From Dactylonectria macrodidyma (Eukaryota; Ascomycota; Sordariomycetes; Hypocreales; Nectriaceae), in NCBI GenBank assembly GCA_020744425.1, contig JAGMUV010000006.1, forward strand, positions 1,302,001 through 1,366,000: a stretch of DNA of 64,000 nt, read 5' to 3'. Below are positions 1 to 10,365 of this stretch, one piece after another. A program made the position numbers and the translations under genes. Each line of letters begins with the position of its first letter. The stretch's first letter is position 1. The notes under the pieces are model-generated. The model searched no databases. It worked only from the letters and a program-made list of their open reading frames with translations, and was not told the origin of the DNA.

Positions 1-896
1 AAGCTCGGCGCTGGAGACCTGGTTGCGCTGGTCCTGATCATCTCCACTCTTGCCCAGCCGTTGATTGACCTCGTAGCTCGCCCTCATCTCATTCAGCAGA
101 CGGTCTTGGTTTTCCAACTTCTCCTCAAGAGCTTTCTCCTTGGCTTCCCAGTTGTCCTTCTTCTCCTCTAGCACTGCAGTCCACGAGGCTTCAACTTCTT
201 TGACTCGGCCCTCCAAGTCGTCCTCTAGTTCCTTCCGGGTGGTCCGCTCAGCTTGGAGCTTGGTCTCGGTCTCCTCTAGCTGCGAAGATAGTTTGGAGAC
301 ACTTTCCTGGAGGTGCTTGTTTTCCTCTGTGAGCTTTGGTAAGGTATCCTCGGATAGTAGCATCGAGTCAACCGAGGCCTCGAGGAGGGGGTACGGATCT
401 GGAGCATCTGAGAAGGAGGTATAGGTTTGTAAGAATGCCGAATTGACAGACTTTGTATGGGTCGTGACGAGGTCAATGAAGCTCTGGTAGGCTAGGTCCG
501 CGGTTAGTGCTTGTTAGAATAGCTACCCGTCCTGGGCCTGTCATGTCTAATACTCTACCTTTCAAGAGCCCCTTGATCTCTCCCAGCTTAGAAGCATCAT
601 CTAGTTTTCGGAATTCTTTAGTCTTCTGTGCCAGCTCCTTGCGCTGGACTGTCGAGTCGCGCTGGTAAGCTACAATATCGGATGCCGCGTTGTCGAGGGT
701 TGACACGAGTGTGGTGAGATCGATGTCTGTGGCCTCTTGTCAGTGCTAGTTCCGACGGGCAGTCCATGTTTGGCAAGCGCATACTTCGCCAAGCTGCTAT
801 CGCATGCTGAAATTTGTTCTCGCCTTCAAAGGCCGGGCCGACCTCGACAGGTTCGGCGATATTCGCCAGGGCGGCTTCAACAACGGCGTCCGTCAT
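1..896 (-). CDS. COY1: Golgi CASP/COY1 family coiled-coil protein, 5' part (cut by window edge)
   Basis: The first 257 codons of a CASP (CUX1-related)/Coy1 protein are present; the rest lies beyond base 1. Exons are 896-785, 726-559 and 491-1, with GT-AG introns of 58 and 67 bases. Joining the exons restores the family's N-terminal block: FQHAIAAWRNIDLTTLV, then YQRDSTVQRKELAQKTKEF, then AYQSFIDLVTTHTKSVNSAF. From about residue 160 the protein is a charged heptad-like coiled coil (EENKHLQESVSKLSSQLEE onward). Family members are Golgi tethering proteins with a C-terminal membrane anchor, which would lie outside the window. The start ATG at 896 is the only one that opens the conserved block. 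The gene is divergent from VPS3, another trafficking gene. Identity is strong on sequence pattern; the exact Golgi role is from the family. Confidence 0.9.
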
Positions 897-1401
897 GATG
901 TCGGCTATGGTTGGAGATGATCAGGGGCGGCGCAGGTTTGGTCAACAACAGGCAGCCTCCACCGCCACAAGGTTGCAAACTCAAGCGTCTGGTCGTTGAT
1001 CTTGCTGGTAGCTGGCTGTTCCGCAGTTGGTGAGGGTCGTCGTGAACCGTGAATCCACCCGTATCATGATTCGGGTCAGGGCCTTGCTCGGAGCTGTGAA
1101 CGTGTTCCGTTCAGCTGCTGGCGTGGACGGGCGCTTCGATTGGCTGCCGAAGCTGCCAGGCTGCGTACGCCAAGCCCTGCGCCACAGTGACCCAACCACC
1201 CCACCACAGCCTCGTCCTGGCGCTAAACATTAACCCAGCTCGCTCCAGCTCCCTGTACCTGAGGTACTGCGTAAGGTATCCACTGATGTCAACTGACAAC
1301 AGCCTCGAGCTATCGCCGTCGCACCTTCAACCTTCGACCTCTACTATCGCGACGCTGGGAACGGGAGTCGCTCAGATGAAGCTACCACCTGGCCTGCCGC
1401 T
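897..1401. promoter_or_regulatory. Divergent promoter region between COY1 and VPS3
   Basis: These 505 bases separate two start codons on opposite strands and must hold both promoters and 5' leaders. I see no TATA box or protein-coding pattern; the short open frames here have no family resemblance. Confidence 0.55.
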
Positions 1402-4400
1402 ATGACATCCGACGGCCCAGGCGAAGGGCCTTCAATCAGCCTGGAACAGCAACCTAGCCTGGAACGTGCCAACAGGGAAGATGGGCCCTTCGTCCTTCGG
1501 TCTCTGTTGGACGATGTGCCTCTCTCCGCAGATGGCGCCCAGGACGATATCAAGATAAATTGCGTCGACTACTTGGGCAAGTCGCCTTTCAGGAGACCCA
1601 GTTCCGTTGTTTCCGCTGGCTAACACTTTCTTCAACAGAACACAACCTATATGTCGGCACCTCAGCCTCTGAGTTACTTCACTTCGTGCAAATCCCCCCT
1701 GACCCCAGCGATAAATCCGGCCAACCCGTCTATATCTTAGCATCTCGACTCTGCCCTGCCTTTTCAGAACCTTCTTCCAATCCCTCCGGCTCCTACCCTG
1801 GAATCCAGCAGATTCTATTGCTGCCTCGCGTTGGCAAGGCATGCATTCTTTGCAACTGGACCGTTACATTCTACTCCTTGCCGGAGCTAAGTCCGGTCTT
1901 TGGAACCACCCAAGTCAAAAATTGCAACTGGATAGGTGGCGTTGACCTGAACGACCCCGTCTTGGATACTAGAGGGTCTGAGAGAGGCTCGGGTGTGACG
2001 ATTCTGCTTTCATTAAACCGCAGGATACAGGTTGTCCGCATTGGTGAGGATGCACGGGTATACAAGGTATGCTGCAACCACTCAAGTTCTTATTCTGCCT
2101 ATCTAACGCTCATAGAAAATCGACTTCTCAGGAAGCACCTTGTCAGTGCGACGAGATTCTATCGCATGTGTTGCCGACTCTAAGTCATATGCGCTCGTGG
2201 ATGTGGACCGCCAACTCAAGATCCCGTTAATGAGCATCTCGGCTCTAGAAGTGTCTTCGCCTGGAGGGCTGGGCCAAGCACAAACCCTCGCAGCTGATAC
2301 TGCAAGCGGCCTATTACGCAGCTCTTCATCGGCGCAGAATAGACCGTCTACTGTACCTGGCCATGGTCGGAGCACGAGCCTTGGTGGTGCAATTCTAGGA
2401 AGCATTCGTCGACAGGATCACCGTGCAACTGAAAGCGAAGGCCAGGATTTCCAAAGTCCGTCGCCGCCGGTCCCTTCCACGAGCCCAAAGCCACAGGGCG
2501 ATGGCCCTCCCACTGGTCCGTCTCTCGACAAGCCTCTACCTGCCGCTCCGTCCCCAACTGGAACTCCGATACCGCCCGCCAGCCCGAGGCCAAAACCAGG
2601 GGCTGTATTTCTCAAACCACACATTGCCTCCCCAACGCCAGACGAATTCCTTTTAGTCACAGGCACAAGCCCTTTGGAACCGGGTATCGGTATGTTCGTA
2701 AATCTTGACGGCGACCCAACTCGTCCCACATTGGAATTCGAAAGGTACCCCAAGGAAGTTGTTGTTCATAGCCCTTCCGGAGATCTGTCTTCTTCGCGCT
2801 CAGCGCTTCAGGAAGATGACGAGGGCTATGTCCTAGCCTCCATGGCCAAGGACTTTGAAGATGGCTTACACCATGGTCTCGAGATTCAACGATTTGATGC
2901 AGGCTCTCAGGCTAACGCTGAAAAACACTGGCTTGAGGCACCAGATGCCAAGAAGGCAGGAGTGTATGGCATCCGTCAGCTGGCGGGTAGTGAAGAGACA
3001 AAGTTTGAAGAAATCGTCCAAAGGCTGTGTCAAAGGAGGTTCACTCCTTTTGAAGCTGGACCTGATCCCTCCACCTCTTCCTCACTAAAGAAGTCAGATT
3101 CAAGAACAGCGATGTCTATAGAACGACTCTCGAAAGAGAAGGAACTATTCGACCAAAATTTTGACTCCCAAGATGAAGAGACATTACCCGAAGGGTGGGA
3201 AGCTGTCCGAAACTCGGAAGGAGAGGAGTTCGCCCGTCAGCTCGCAAAAACGGAAGCGAAGCTGGCGGTCTGGACTGGCAACCGGATATGGTGGGCGATT
3301 CGCAACCCGCTACTTATTCAACTGGATGCTGTCCTCAAGGTTTCGTGCCCAGAAGGTTATACGAGCCCACATCTTATTGACAGGCGAACTATTTTTACTA
3401 TGCTGAACTCGATCCGTGGTCGTGATGCCCGGACGGAGTTGGAGTTCTTGACCTTGAGTTATATTCGACAGAAAGCTGGAGTCCTACTTCTAACGAGCCT
3501 CCTGCGGTCTCCCAAAGAGCAAAGTTTCTCAGAGCCAGAGATGAAAGCGCTAGAGGAGGTCTTGGTTGATAGCGGCCTCGATCCCAGAGTTGTGCTATCT
3601 CTAGTTCCTGGCATTCGAAATGAGATCATCGAGGGCCAGCGAGGTATCTGGGTCTACGGAGGTGTTAGAGAAACTGCAGAACCCTACCTCCGAAGTGCGG
3701 ACTTCGAAAAGGCAGTTAAGAACCCGCTCTCCGCTCTGGATGCCCCAATCATGCACTTCCTGAGACGGTTCCTTGGTGCATGGCGGAAGAAAAAGGGCTT
3801 CGGTAGCGTTCCTGACGAACACGAGGTGTTTCGCACTGTCGACGCTGCTCTACTCCTAGTCCTCCTCGAGATTGACCAGCACGCCCCCAAAGGCCTAGGA
3901 AAAGGCGGCGCAGTCCGGGCTGAACTCAACGACGTCGTCGACAAGGGTGTAGACTGCTTTGACCGCGCCGTCGACCTGCTCGAGGCGTACCACCGCCTCT
4001 TTGTTCTAAGCCGGCTATACCAGAGCCGAAAGATGTCCGGGGACGTGCTTGCAACTTGGAAGCGCATCATTGAGGGTGAGCGAGATGATGGACAGGAGCT
4101 TCGTGATGGTGAACAACGGGTCCGCGAGTATCTGGCGAAGATCAGTAGCCAGGCGCTCGTCCAAGAGTACGGCATCTGGCTGGCGAACCGCAACCCGAAA
4201 TTAGGTGTGCAGGTCTTCACCGAGGATAAAGGCCGGGCTCCCAAGTTTGAGCCTGCCCAGGTGGTTGGACTCCTCCGAGAAGAAGCCCCCGACGCGGTCA
4301 AGTACTACCTCGAGCACCTCGTTTTTGGTAAGGGGCAATCCACCTATGTGAACGATCTCATCGCCTACTATCTCGATGTGGTCGTCACAGATCTCGAGGC

Positions 4401-5109
4401 CTCGTCCACGAGCCGAGACATTGTCATCGCAACATATGAGGCGTACAGGGCCCTCCAGCCCCCGAAACCGAGTTACCACCACTTCCTACGCGACAATGCA
4501 CCTCAAGACAGCGAGGTCTGGCACAGCCGCCTGCGCCTCCTCCAAATCCTCAACGGAGACCACGACTACGATGCCGAGAGCATCCGTCATCGCATTGCCA
4601 GTTTGCCTTCCAATCTCCTTGTCCCCGAAACCATAATCCTCGCCGGCCGCGCCCATCATCACGAAGACGCCTTACGCCTTCTCATACACAACCTGGGCGA
4701 CTACGATACAGCGGTTTCCTATTGCCTGCGCGTTGGCTCTGGTTCCGACTCGGGCTCCGCTATTTCTGCTGAGGCTACCTCGGCTGACGAGCAGCGCCGC
4801 CTCTTCCACGTCGTCCTTCGCGAGCTGCTCGCTCTCGACGATGCCAGCGACCGCATCGAGCAAACTGGCGCACTGCTTGAACGCTTCGGCGGTTGGTTCG
4901 AGATTGACGAGGTCCTCGGTCTTATTCCGGATAACTGGTCTGTCGAAATTGTCTCCGGCTTCCTCGTCGGCGCGCTTAAGCGGCTTGTGGGCGAGCGCCA
5001 CGAGAGCATGCTGACCAGGGCGCTCAGCGGTGCAGAGAACTTGCGGGTCAACTACGATCTTGTAGTCAAGGTAGAAGAGAAGGGGCCGAGTATCGAAGCA
5101 CCTAACTAA
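1402..5109 (+). CDS. VPS3: CORVET tethering subunit VPS3 (TGFBRAP1/Vps39-like, CNH domain)
   Basis: Three exons, 1402-1576, 1639-2066 and 2116-5109, give 1198 residues. The N-terminal part has the beta-propeller-like CNH/citron domain of Vps3/Vps39 proteins (INCVDYLEHNLYVGTSASEL near residue 55, running to about 430), interrupted by a Ser/Pro-rich low-complexity insert (about 240-330). The C-terminal half is an alpha-solenoid ending in a Vps39 domain-2-like region (LFHVVLRELLAL...GLIPDNWSVEIVSGFL). Family role: Vps3 joins Vps8 and the class C core in CORVET, which tethers Rab5-positive endosomes. The first intron appears to use a GC donor (see separate entry). The second is an ordinary 49-base GT-AG intron, and joining gives VYK-KIDFSGS. 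The ATG at 1402 is the first in this frame. The fungal protein is longer than human TGFBRAP1 because of the insert. Confidence 0.9.
1577..1638 (+). other. GC-AG intron in VPS3
   Basis: The donor reads G|GCAAGT, the strong consensus for GC donors, with a CTAAC branch-like site at about 1620 and acceptor CAACAG. Splicing gives CVDYL-E-HNLYVG, which matches the family. The only nearby GT alternative (1601) would leave a 38-base intron, shorter than is usual in fungi. Confidence 0.75.
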
Positions 5110-5734
5110 TATGGTTTGGAGAAGGGTGATGAACCAGACATGGGTGAATAGATGATGAAGAGCCATGAGCCTATGTGCTTGAATGTCCGTGGTCTATGTA
5201 TATACGGCGATGTCCGAGATGATGATTTACACTATTTGATATCGTATTAGTATGAAACATCCACCACCTCATCGAATTGACCAACTTACACCGAGCTCAT
5301 TTCTCCAGCCCGTTTCCCCAGGTCAAACGTTTCTCGATCAATCCCCATCATCAATCCCCGTCATTGACACCCCGCTCTCGCTCGCCCGGACATTCCACCG
5401 TCTTACGTCCCTCGCGTGTACCAAGACCTCCGAGCGGGCGGCGACGACGCCACGGCCCGGGTGAGGGGCCAATCATGCCAGGCGGGGTTGAGACAGCTGA
5501 AAAGCACAACGTTTTGCGAAGTCGTGATGTGATGCAGACCGTAACGCATGGGGCCCAGCTTAGATGTGGTGGTGTGCACTCTGGTATGGATAGTGTTGCT
5601 GGCGAGGTACATAAGGGGCTGCTGGTGACACTCGCTCTCTCCTCTTCCCGACTCTCGGTCTTGAGAAGTTGACAAGGGGTATGTGATCCATGGGGTCAGA
5701 AAGAGGAGGATATCTTCGACATGATGATTCCGAT
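5110..5734. other. Convergent intergenic region, no gene seen
   Basis: This holds the 3' ends of VPS3 (plus) and the methyltransferase (minus). Short open frames run through it on both strands but none resembles a known family. I see no clear hairpin or repeat. Confidence 0.5.
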
Positions 5735-6637
5735 TCAAGAGGTTTGAATCCACTTGAGCGAAGCAACGACAAGCCACCGCTTGCGCTCCGTCACATGGTC
5801 CTCGCGATGGGTATCCCACGGCCTCTCCTCGCCGTTGCAGTCCCGCTCCCAGACGTGCTCGACCTCGAGGCCGACCTGGCGCAGGGCGTCGGCATCGTAG
5901 AAGCCACGCATCTTCTCGCGGCCCGTGTGGAAGCCCGCCACGACCCAGCAGCGCGCGTCGGCGGCCTCGCGCAGGAAGAAGGCGATGCTGCTGTGCAGGT
6001 TGGCGTGCTGCCACGGCATCCACAGGCAGTCGGCGACGATGATGCGGTCGAACGAGTGCCGGTTGGCCGTGCTGAAGGCGTCGTCCAGCTCGCCCCACGA
6101 GTGACCGTCCACCAGCACCGACGACGCCGGCGTGGCCGTCAACCCGGCCGGGGACAGGCTCGGCTGCAGGTTACGGGCGACGTTGACCCGGAGCGTCTTG
6201 AGCACCGGCTCGGCCGGATAGTCGGTGACGGCGACGCGGCGGGCCCCGAACAGGCCGCCCATGATGCTGGGCAGCGCCGTGCCGGCCCCGAGCTCCAGCG
6301 TGTCCAGCCCCTTGACGTCAAACGACAGCGTCTCCTGCGCCGCGCGCGGCTTCTCGAGCGGCACACCCAGCGAGTCGGCTTCGACAAACTCGGCCAGCAG
6401 CAGCGATGCGTTCCATAAGTAGTGGCTGAAGAGCTTGCGATCGCCCTCCTCGACGGGGTTAGCGAGATCGATGAGCAGCGGCTTGGGCAGGCTCGGCGAT
6501 GTGTAGATGAGTGTGTCCTCGGCGAAACCGTGCTGGTTGGTCACGTCGTCGGGGAAGATGACGCCCAGCGACGAGCCGAAGAAGTCCTCTGCGTCGTCTC
6601 CGTCGCCCTTGACCGAGATTCGCGATGTGAGGGACAT
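5735..6637 (-). CDS. Methyltransf_16-type SAM-dependent methyltransferase (Nnt1/METTL21-like)
   Basis: A single exon of 300 codons. Seven-beta-strand methyltransferase signatures are present: motif I as LDTLELGAGTALPS (about residue 112), the acidic-loop segment VAVTDYP, and the later strand FDRIIVADCLWMP (about 190). The upstream SHYLWNASLLLAEF segment is typical of the lysine-methyltransferase family 16 that includes Nnt1/Efm7 and METTL21. Fungal relatives are often labelled nicotinamide N-methyltransferase, but family members mostly methylate lysines of translation factors or chaperones; the substrate here cannot be read from sequence. The coding DNA is strongly GC-ending, which explains the long antisense open frames. 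The start at 6637 opens the reading frame, with no upstream in-frame ATG seen. Stop is TGA after WIQTS. Confidence 0.75.
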   Translation of the reverse strand: MSLTSRISVKGDGDDAEDFFGSSLGVIFPDDVTNQHGFAEDTLIYTSPSLPKPLLIDLANPVEEGDRKLFSHYLWNASLLLAEFVEADSLGVPLEKPRAAQETLSFDVKGLDTLELGAGTALPSIMGGLFGARRVAVTDYPAEPVLKTLRVNVARNLQPSLSPAGLTATPASSVLVDGHSWGELDDAFSTANRHSFDRIIVADCLWMPWQHANLHSSIAFFLREAADARCWVVAGFHTGREKMRGFYDADALRQVGLEVEHVWERDCNGEERPWDTHREDHVTERKRWLVVASLKWIQTS

Positions 6638-7735
6638 GTTGATATGTGAGGCTATGTAAGTCTCGGTGTGGTGTGAAGTTGTCCTGTGATCGTGCGCAGA
6701 AATTGTGTCCAGCTGTTCTTACTCGCTCTCAGAAGAAAAACCGACGCACAGCGATGTCAGCATTCAGAAACTTTCTAAAATAAAATAAAATGCTTCGCGT
6801 GAAAAGAATACAAAATATCAAGAAACATGCCACTAAGCCGCTACGTGAGATCTGATTTCTGCAAAGTCTTGTAGGTGAGAGCCTTACAAGATCTGATACA
6901 GGAGGGGCAGGTGCAGAATTTGCCCTCCTCGACCGCTTTTCGCGGGGCACACACAGAGCGAGTCATGGAGCTGTGACATCAGAATGGACTCGAAAATGGA
7001 TACTCATAAGTCAGTCGACTTGGGCAATATGTTTCAGCAGAATGCTTTAGGCTTGCCTATCGTTGCAAGGCATAGTTAACATTTATCATTTTCTGTGACT
7101 CGGTTTTAATGTGGTCTGTTTGGTCCACATCCTCTCCATCTGCAAACCCTTCTGCCCCGAGAAACTCCAAAAGACTCTCATCATTAGAGTGCCCTGCAGA
7201 TTGCATGCAACCTTGAACATGTGTTCCGTCTCAAATATAATATACAATACATTAGTTTGTCCCCAAGAGCATGCCCCTTGCCTCGGGGTTGCACAAAACC
7301 CAAACCACATGAGTAAAAAGGCGCCGTCAAGAACATGATACCATATCAAACAAGAGACAGGGCATCCATCGCAAGACAGGTAGAAACCCCCATTGCGTTG
7401 CCTTCGCAAGAAAGAAAAGCACAGATTCTTTGAGATCGTCCATTATTGATTGTCGTCAAACCCTCAACTGGTGAATGAGCCCACCAAAGGGTGATAAAAT
7501 AGGAAAAAAACAGGGGTATCGATACGTCAACTCCCAAACACAAATCCAAATATTGGGAGATCCCTTTCATCGTTCCCATACCCATCCGGAGTCATAAAAT
7601 CCTGTTCCAATACCCATAAATACTCCCATAATCCCCAAAGCTCCCATAATCTAGTACAGTTTCGCGTGCGCCGTCTGTGCCATGCTCTTTTTGATATTTT
7701 GAGTGTTTTGTTGTTGTTGGGTGACGAGTGGTGGC
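6638..7735. other. Intergenic region between methyltransferase promoter and zinc-finger gene 3' end
   Basis: About 1.1 kb, AT-richer than the genes on either side. It should contain the methyltransferase promoter and the 3' untranslated region of the zinc-finger gene. It includes a short (TAAAA)n run at 6777-6790. No coding pattern is convincing. Confidence 0.5.
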
Positions 7736-10141
7736 TTAGGCCTTGGAGCTGGTATCCATAATCATTTGCATCTCCTTGAGTTGCTCAGCCGTAGGGTCGT
7801 CCGAGATCCAGGGTCCCTTCTCCTCATCGGTAGCTCCCAGGAACCCCTCAGCTCGGTTCAGGGTCTGAACATCAAGGTCGGTCACATAAGACTTGCCATC
7901 AGAGAGCTGGAGGCGGACCTCGTGATCAGTTGACAGCATCATGTCGTCCTTGGCCAGGCGTCGGGGGCCATCGAAGACGGCCATGACACGCTTCTTCATC
8001 GTCATCTGGCCCTTGTCGAAGCCCCAGGAGGAAGGGTAGTCGCGTCGGTTCTTGCGACCTTTGCTCTTAGTAGTGAGCGTCACTCCGCCACGCGAGTGAG
8101 TCATGCCACGCGTCTTCTGAACGCCATTGGCAGGGTTGCCCTTCTTCTTGGCCATAGGCGAGTGGCTGGACTTGGACGAATCATCCACGTCATCCTCGTC
8201 GCCAGTCTCAATCTCCTCGTCCTCGTCCTGAGTCGAGGCCGCCTCGGTGGCCGTGGGCAAGTTGTTCTTCTCCAGAGTCTGGTGGACTTCCCTGTCGTTC
8301 TCGACCTCGGCCAAGCGCTGCGCGTTGATGGCTTCGGCGGGGTCCTCCTGCTGCACAATGCGCAGCACACAGTCATCCAGATGCTCATAGAAGTCTTGAG
8401 CGTTGGTGAAGGTCTGGGAGCAAGTGCTACACTTGCCAGTGGCGTCAGGAGCGTAGCCGGTGAGCTTCTTGTTGGCGCTGGCGCCAGCAGCCGACTTCTT
8501 GCGGCTGTTGGGAGGAGTCTGCTCCACACCGTGAACGGCGGTCAAGTGGCGCTTGAAGACATCGGCGCGGTTAAACGACTTCTCAGCCGCGGAACCAGAG
8601 CCAGGGCAGAAGCCGCACACCATAGTGCCCTTGTAGTGGGTCAGAGTGTGACGGTTCTTGTCATACTTGCGAGCAAAGCCCTTGATGTGGTACTCGCAAG
8701 TCTGGATGGGGCACTTCTCAGGACGCTCGTTTTGGTGGGTCAGCATATGAGCCTTGAGGTCCTTGAAGACCTTGCCGCAATCGGGCCAGGTGCATCGCAG
8801 CTTCTCCTTGGTGTCATCGGGGCTAGGGTAGTCGCCAGGAGTGGCCGGAACGAAGTGGCTCATGCTGGGGGCGCGGACGTGAGTCTCCATTGGCGCGCCG
8901 TAGGGGCTGGTAGGGAAGGTAGGCTGGAAGGAACCGTTGTGGAGAAATGGCGAGGAGCTGTTGGTACGCATCACGTTGGGCTGGGGCGAGGAGGAGGCGG
9001 CGACGGAAGGCGACGTGGGATAGTGGTGGCTGGGCTGCTGGAAGTGGGCATCGTATGAGGGGATTCCCATAGGCGGACGGGCGATCTCTGGGTGGATGAG
9101 CGACGGGTCTGTCGCAGGCGTGGGGTCAGCAATCATTGTCGGAGAAGCAACAGTAGAGTTCGACGACATGCGCGAGGGCGACCAAGGAGAAGACTGAAGA
9201 GGGGCAACGAAATGGCCGCTACTCTGGGAGAAGAAAGCAGCAGCGCGTCTGTTTGGTGAAGGGGTTACAGAGTGCCGCGCTGGTTGGGAAGGCCAGGAGA
9301 ATGTCTCAGTTGACGAAATAGCCGACGGGCTAGCCCGTCTCTTAGGGCAGGATGTGGTGGAAGTGGGAGTGGGGAGGCCAAAGTTGCCAGAGAGCGCAGA
9401 CGAACAAGAACCAACAGGAGAAGAAAAAGAGAATCGATGCTCGACGGCGAGTCCGTCTTGCGCAATAGGAAGCGCCGAAGCAGGAGTAGAAGTAGAATCG
9501 AAAGTGGATGTTGACGAACAGGTGGAAGTGGGAGTGGGACAGGGGTAAGTGAACGAATAGCGGGGAGGCCTCTGCTGCGCAAAGGGAAAACGAGGCGAAG
9601 CATCACTGCCAGAAGAAGAGGCATCCAACTTACCAACAAAGCCCTTCGTGGGACCAAAGTCGAACGCGAGCTCTTCCATGCCGTGCGGTGCGGCAAATGC
9701 ATACTCTGAACCGGTCATATAGTCGTTGCTGACGATACCAGGCTGGACACCCAGGCCCTGGGGAGCCCAATCAGGCACGGCGCCCATTTGGCCGTGGTTG
9801 GATTGGGGGGATCCGATGGCCGAGGATGCAGCAGACGGCGCAGAGGCCGTTGACCGGCTGGACGAGGGCAGTCTCATGTCACTCTCGTCGTACATGCCAG
9901 GGGATGAGCGGTTGTTCAGCATGTAATTGGGGGCCGCTTCAGCGTAGAGTGCGGGTTCGTAACCCATGGATGCGGGAAACGCTTCCTGACCGTTATTCAT
10001 CTGCTGTTGGTTGAAACCGTAGGCATCGGCTGGAATGCTAATGTCCATGGGACCCGAGGTATAGACGGCGTGCGCAAACTCGTCGGCGGAGTCATGATGT
10101 GGAGGGAACATGGCGAAGGGTTGCTCTGTCAGAGATGCCAT
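7736..10141 (-). CDS. Large Ser/Pro-rich protein with atypical C2H2/C2HC zinc fingers, probable transcription factor
   Basis: A single exon of 801 codons. Residues 1-440 are low-complexity (Ser, Pro, Gln, Thr-rich) with no fold I recognise. Four finger-like modules follow from about residue 449. They are C-x4-C-x9-H-x3-H (CTWPDCGKVFKDLKAH), C-x4-C-x15-H-x3-H (CPIQTCEYHIKGF), C-x2-C-x19-H-x4-H (CGFCPGSGSAAEKSFN), and later C-x2-C-x12-H-x3-C (CSTCSQTFTNAQDFYEH, about 568). An acidic stretch (DEDEEIETGDEDDVDD) and basic patches (KGRKNRRDY) follow. The C-terminal about 110 residues (SWGFDKGQMTMKKRVMAVFD...) look ordered and may be a conserved tail. Nuclear DNA-binding function is inferred from the fingers; I cannot name a target or an ortholog. 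The upstream flank is a very long gene-free region, as seen for some developmental regulators. Confidence 0.8.
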   Translation of the reverse strand: MASLTEQPFAMFPPHHDSADEFAHAVYTSGPMDISIPADAYGFNQQQMNNGQEAFPASMGYEPALYAEAAPNYMLNNRSSPGMYDESDMRLPSSSRSTASAPSAASSAIGSPQSNHGQMGAVPDWAPQGLGVQPGIVSNDYMTGSEYAFAAPHGMEELAFDFGPTKGFVGKLDASSSGSDASPRFPFAQQRPPRYSFTYPCPTPTSTCSSTSTFDSTSTPASALPIAQDGLAVEHRFSFSSPVGSCSSALSGNFGLPTPTSTTSCPKRRASPSAISSTETFSWPSQPARHSVTPSPNRRAAAFFSQSSGHFVAPLQSSPWSPSRMSSNSTVASPTMIADPTPATDPSLIHPEIARPPMGIPSYDAHFQQPSHHYPTSPSVAASSSPQPNVMRTNSSSPFLHNGSFQPTFPTSPYGAPMETHVRAPSMSHFVPATPGDYPSPDDTKEKLRCTWPDCGKVFKDLKAHMLTHQNERPEKCPIQTCEYHIKGFARKYDKNRHTLTHYKGTMVCGFCPGSGSAAEKSFNRADVFKRHLTAVHGVEQTPPNSRKKSAAGASANKKLTGYAPDATGKCSTCSQTFTNAQDFYEHLDDCVLRIVQQEDPAEAINAQRLAEVENDREVHQTLEKNNLPTATEAASTQDEDEEIETGDEDDVDDSSKSSHSPMAKKKGNPANGVQKTRGMTHSRGGVTLTTKSKGRKNRRDYPSSWGFDKGQMTMKKRVMAVFDGPRRLAKDDMMLSTDHEVRLQLSDGKSYVTDLDVQTLNRAEGFLGATDEEKGPWISDDPTAEQLKEMQMIMDTSSKA

Positions 10142-10274
10142 GGTGTAGTTGTGTGTAAGACGGGAAGGATGCGGGATGGCGAGGCGCGACTGGGGCCGCT
10201 GCTAGTCAGGGCAATGGCGAGTGCAGGCTTGAAGCAGTAATAGCTCAGCCACGACAGGTTGCGATCACCTTTGT

Positions 10275-10365
10275 CTAGATAGAAAACACCAGGAGGTCAG
10301 GTCAGAGGGTTCTTGAACGAGCGCGGTACATTCAAGTATTCCGTGGGACAGCCGAGGAAGCTCAC
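10275..10365 (-). other. Candidate 5' UTR intron of the zinc-finger gene
   Basis: On the minus strand the donor is CAG|GTGAGC (10365) and the acceptor is TTTTCTATCTAG (ending 10275), with CTGAC branch-like words between. The spacing (91 bases) and signal quality are typical of fungal introns. It lies 134 bases upstream of the start codon, so it would sit in the leader. There is no coding evidence to confirm it. Confidence 0.45.

Noticed and set aside
1601..1638. Alternative GT-AG intron in VPS3
   Set aside because: Only 38 bases long and would insert residues not fitting the CNH block; the GC donor is better.
5690..6418. 242-codon plus-strand open frame over the methyltransferase
   Set aside because: Antisense shadow of a GC3-rich gene whose minus-strand product has clear methyltransferase motifs.
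8096..9058. 320-codon plus-strand open frame
   Set aside because: It is antisense to the zinc-finger CDS and arises from GC-ending codons; its Val/Leu/Gly-rich composition has no family pattern.
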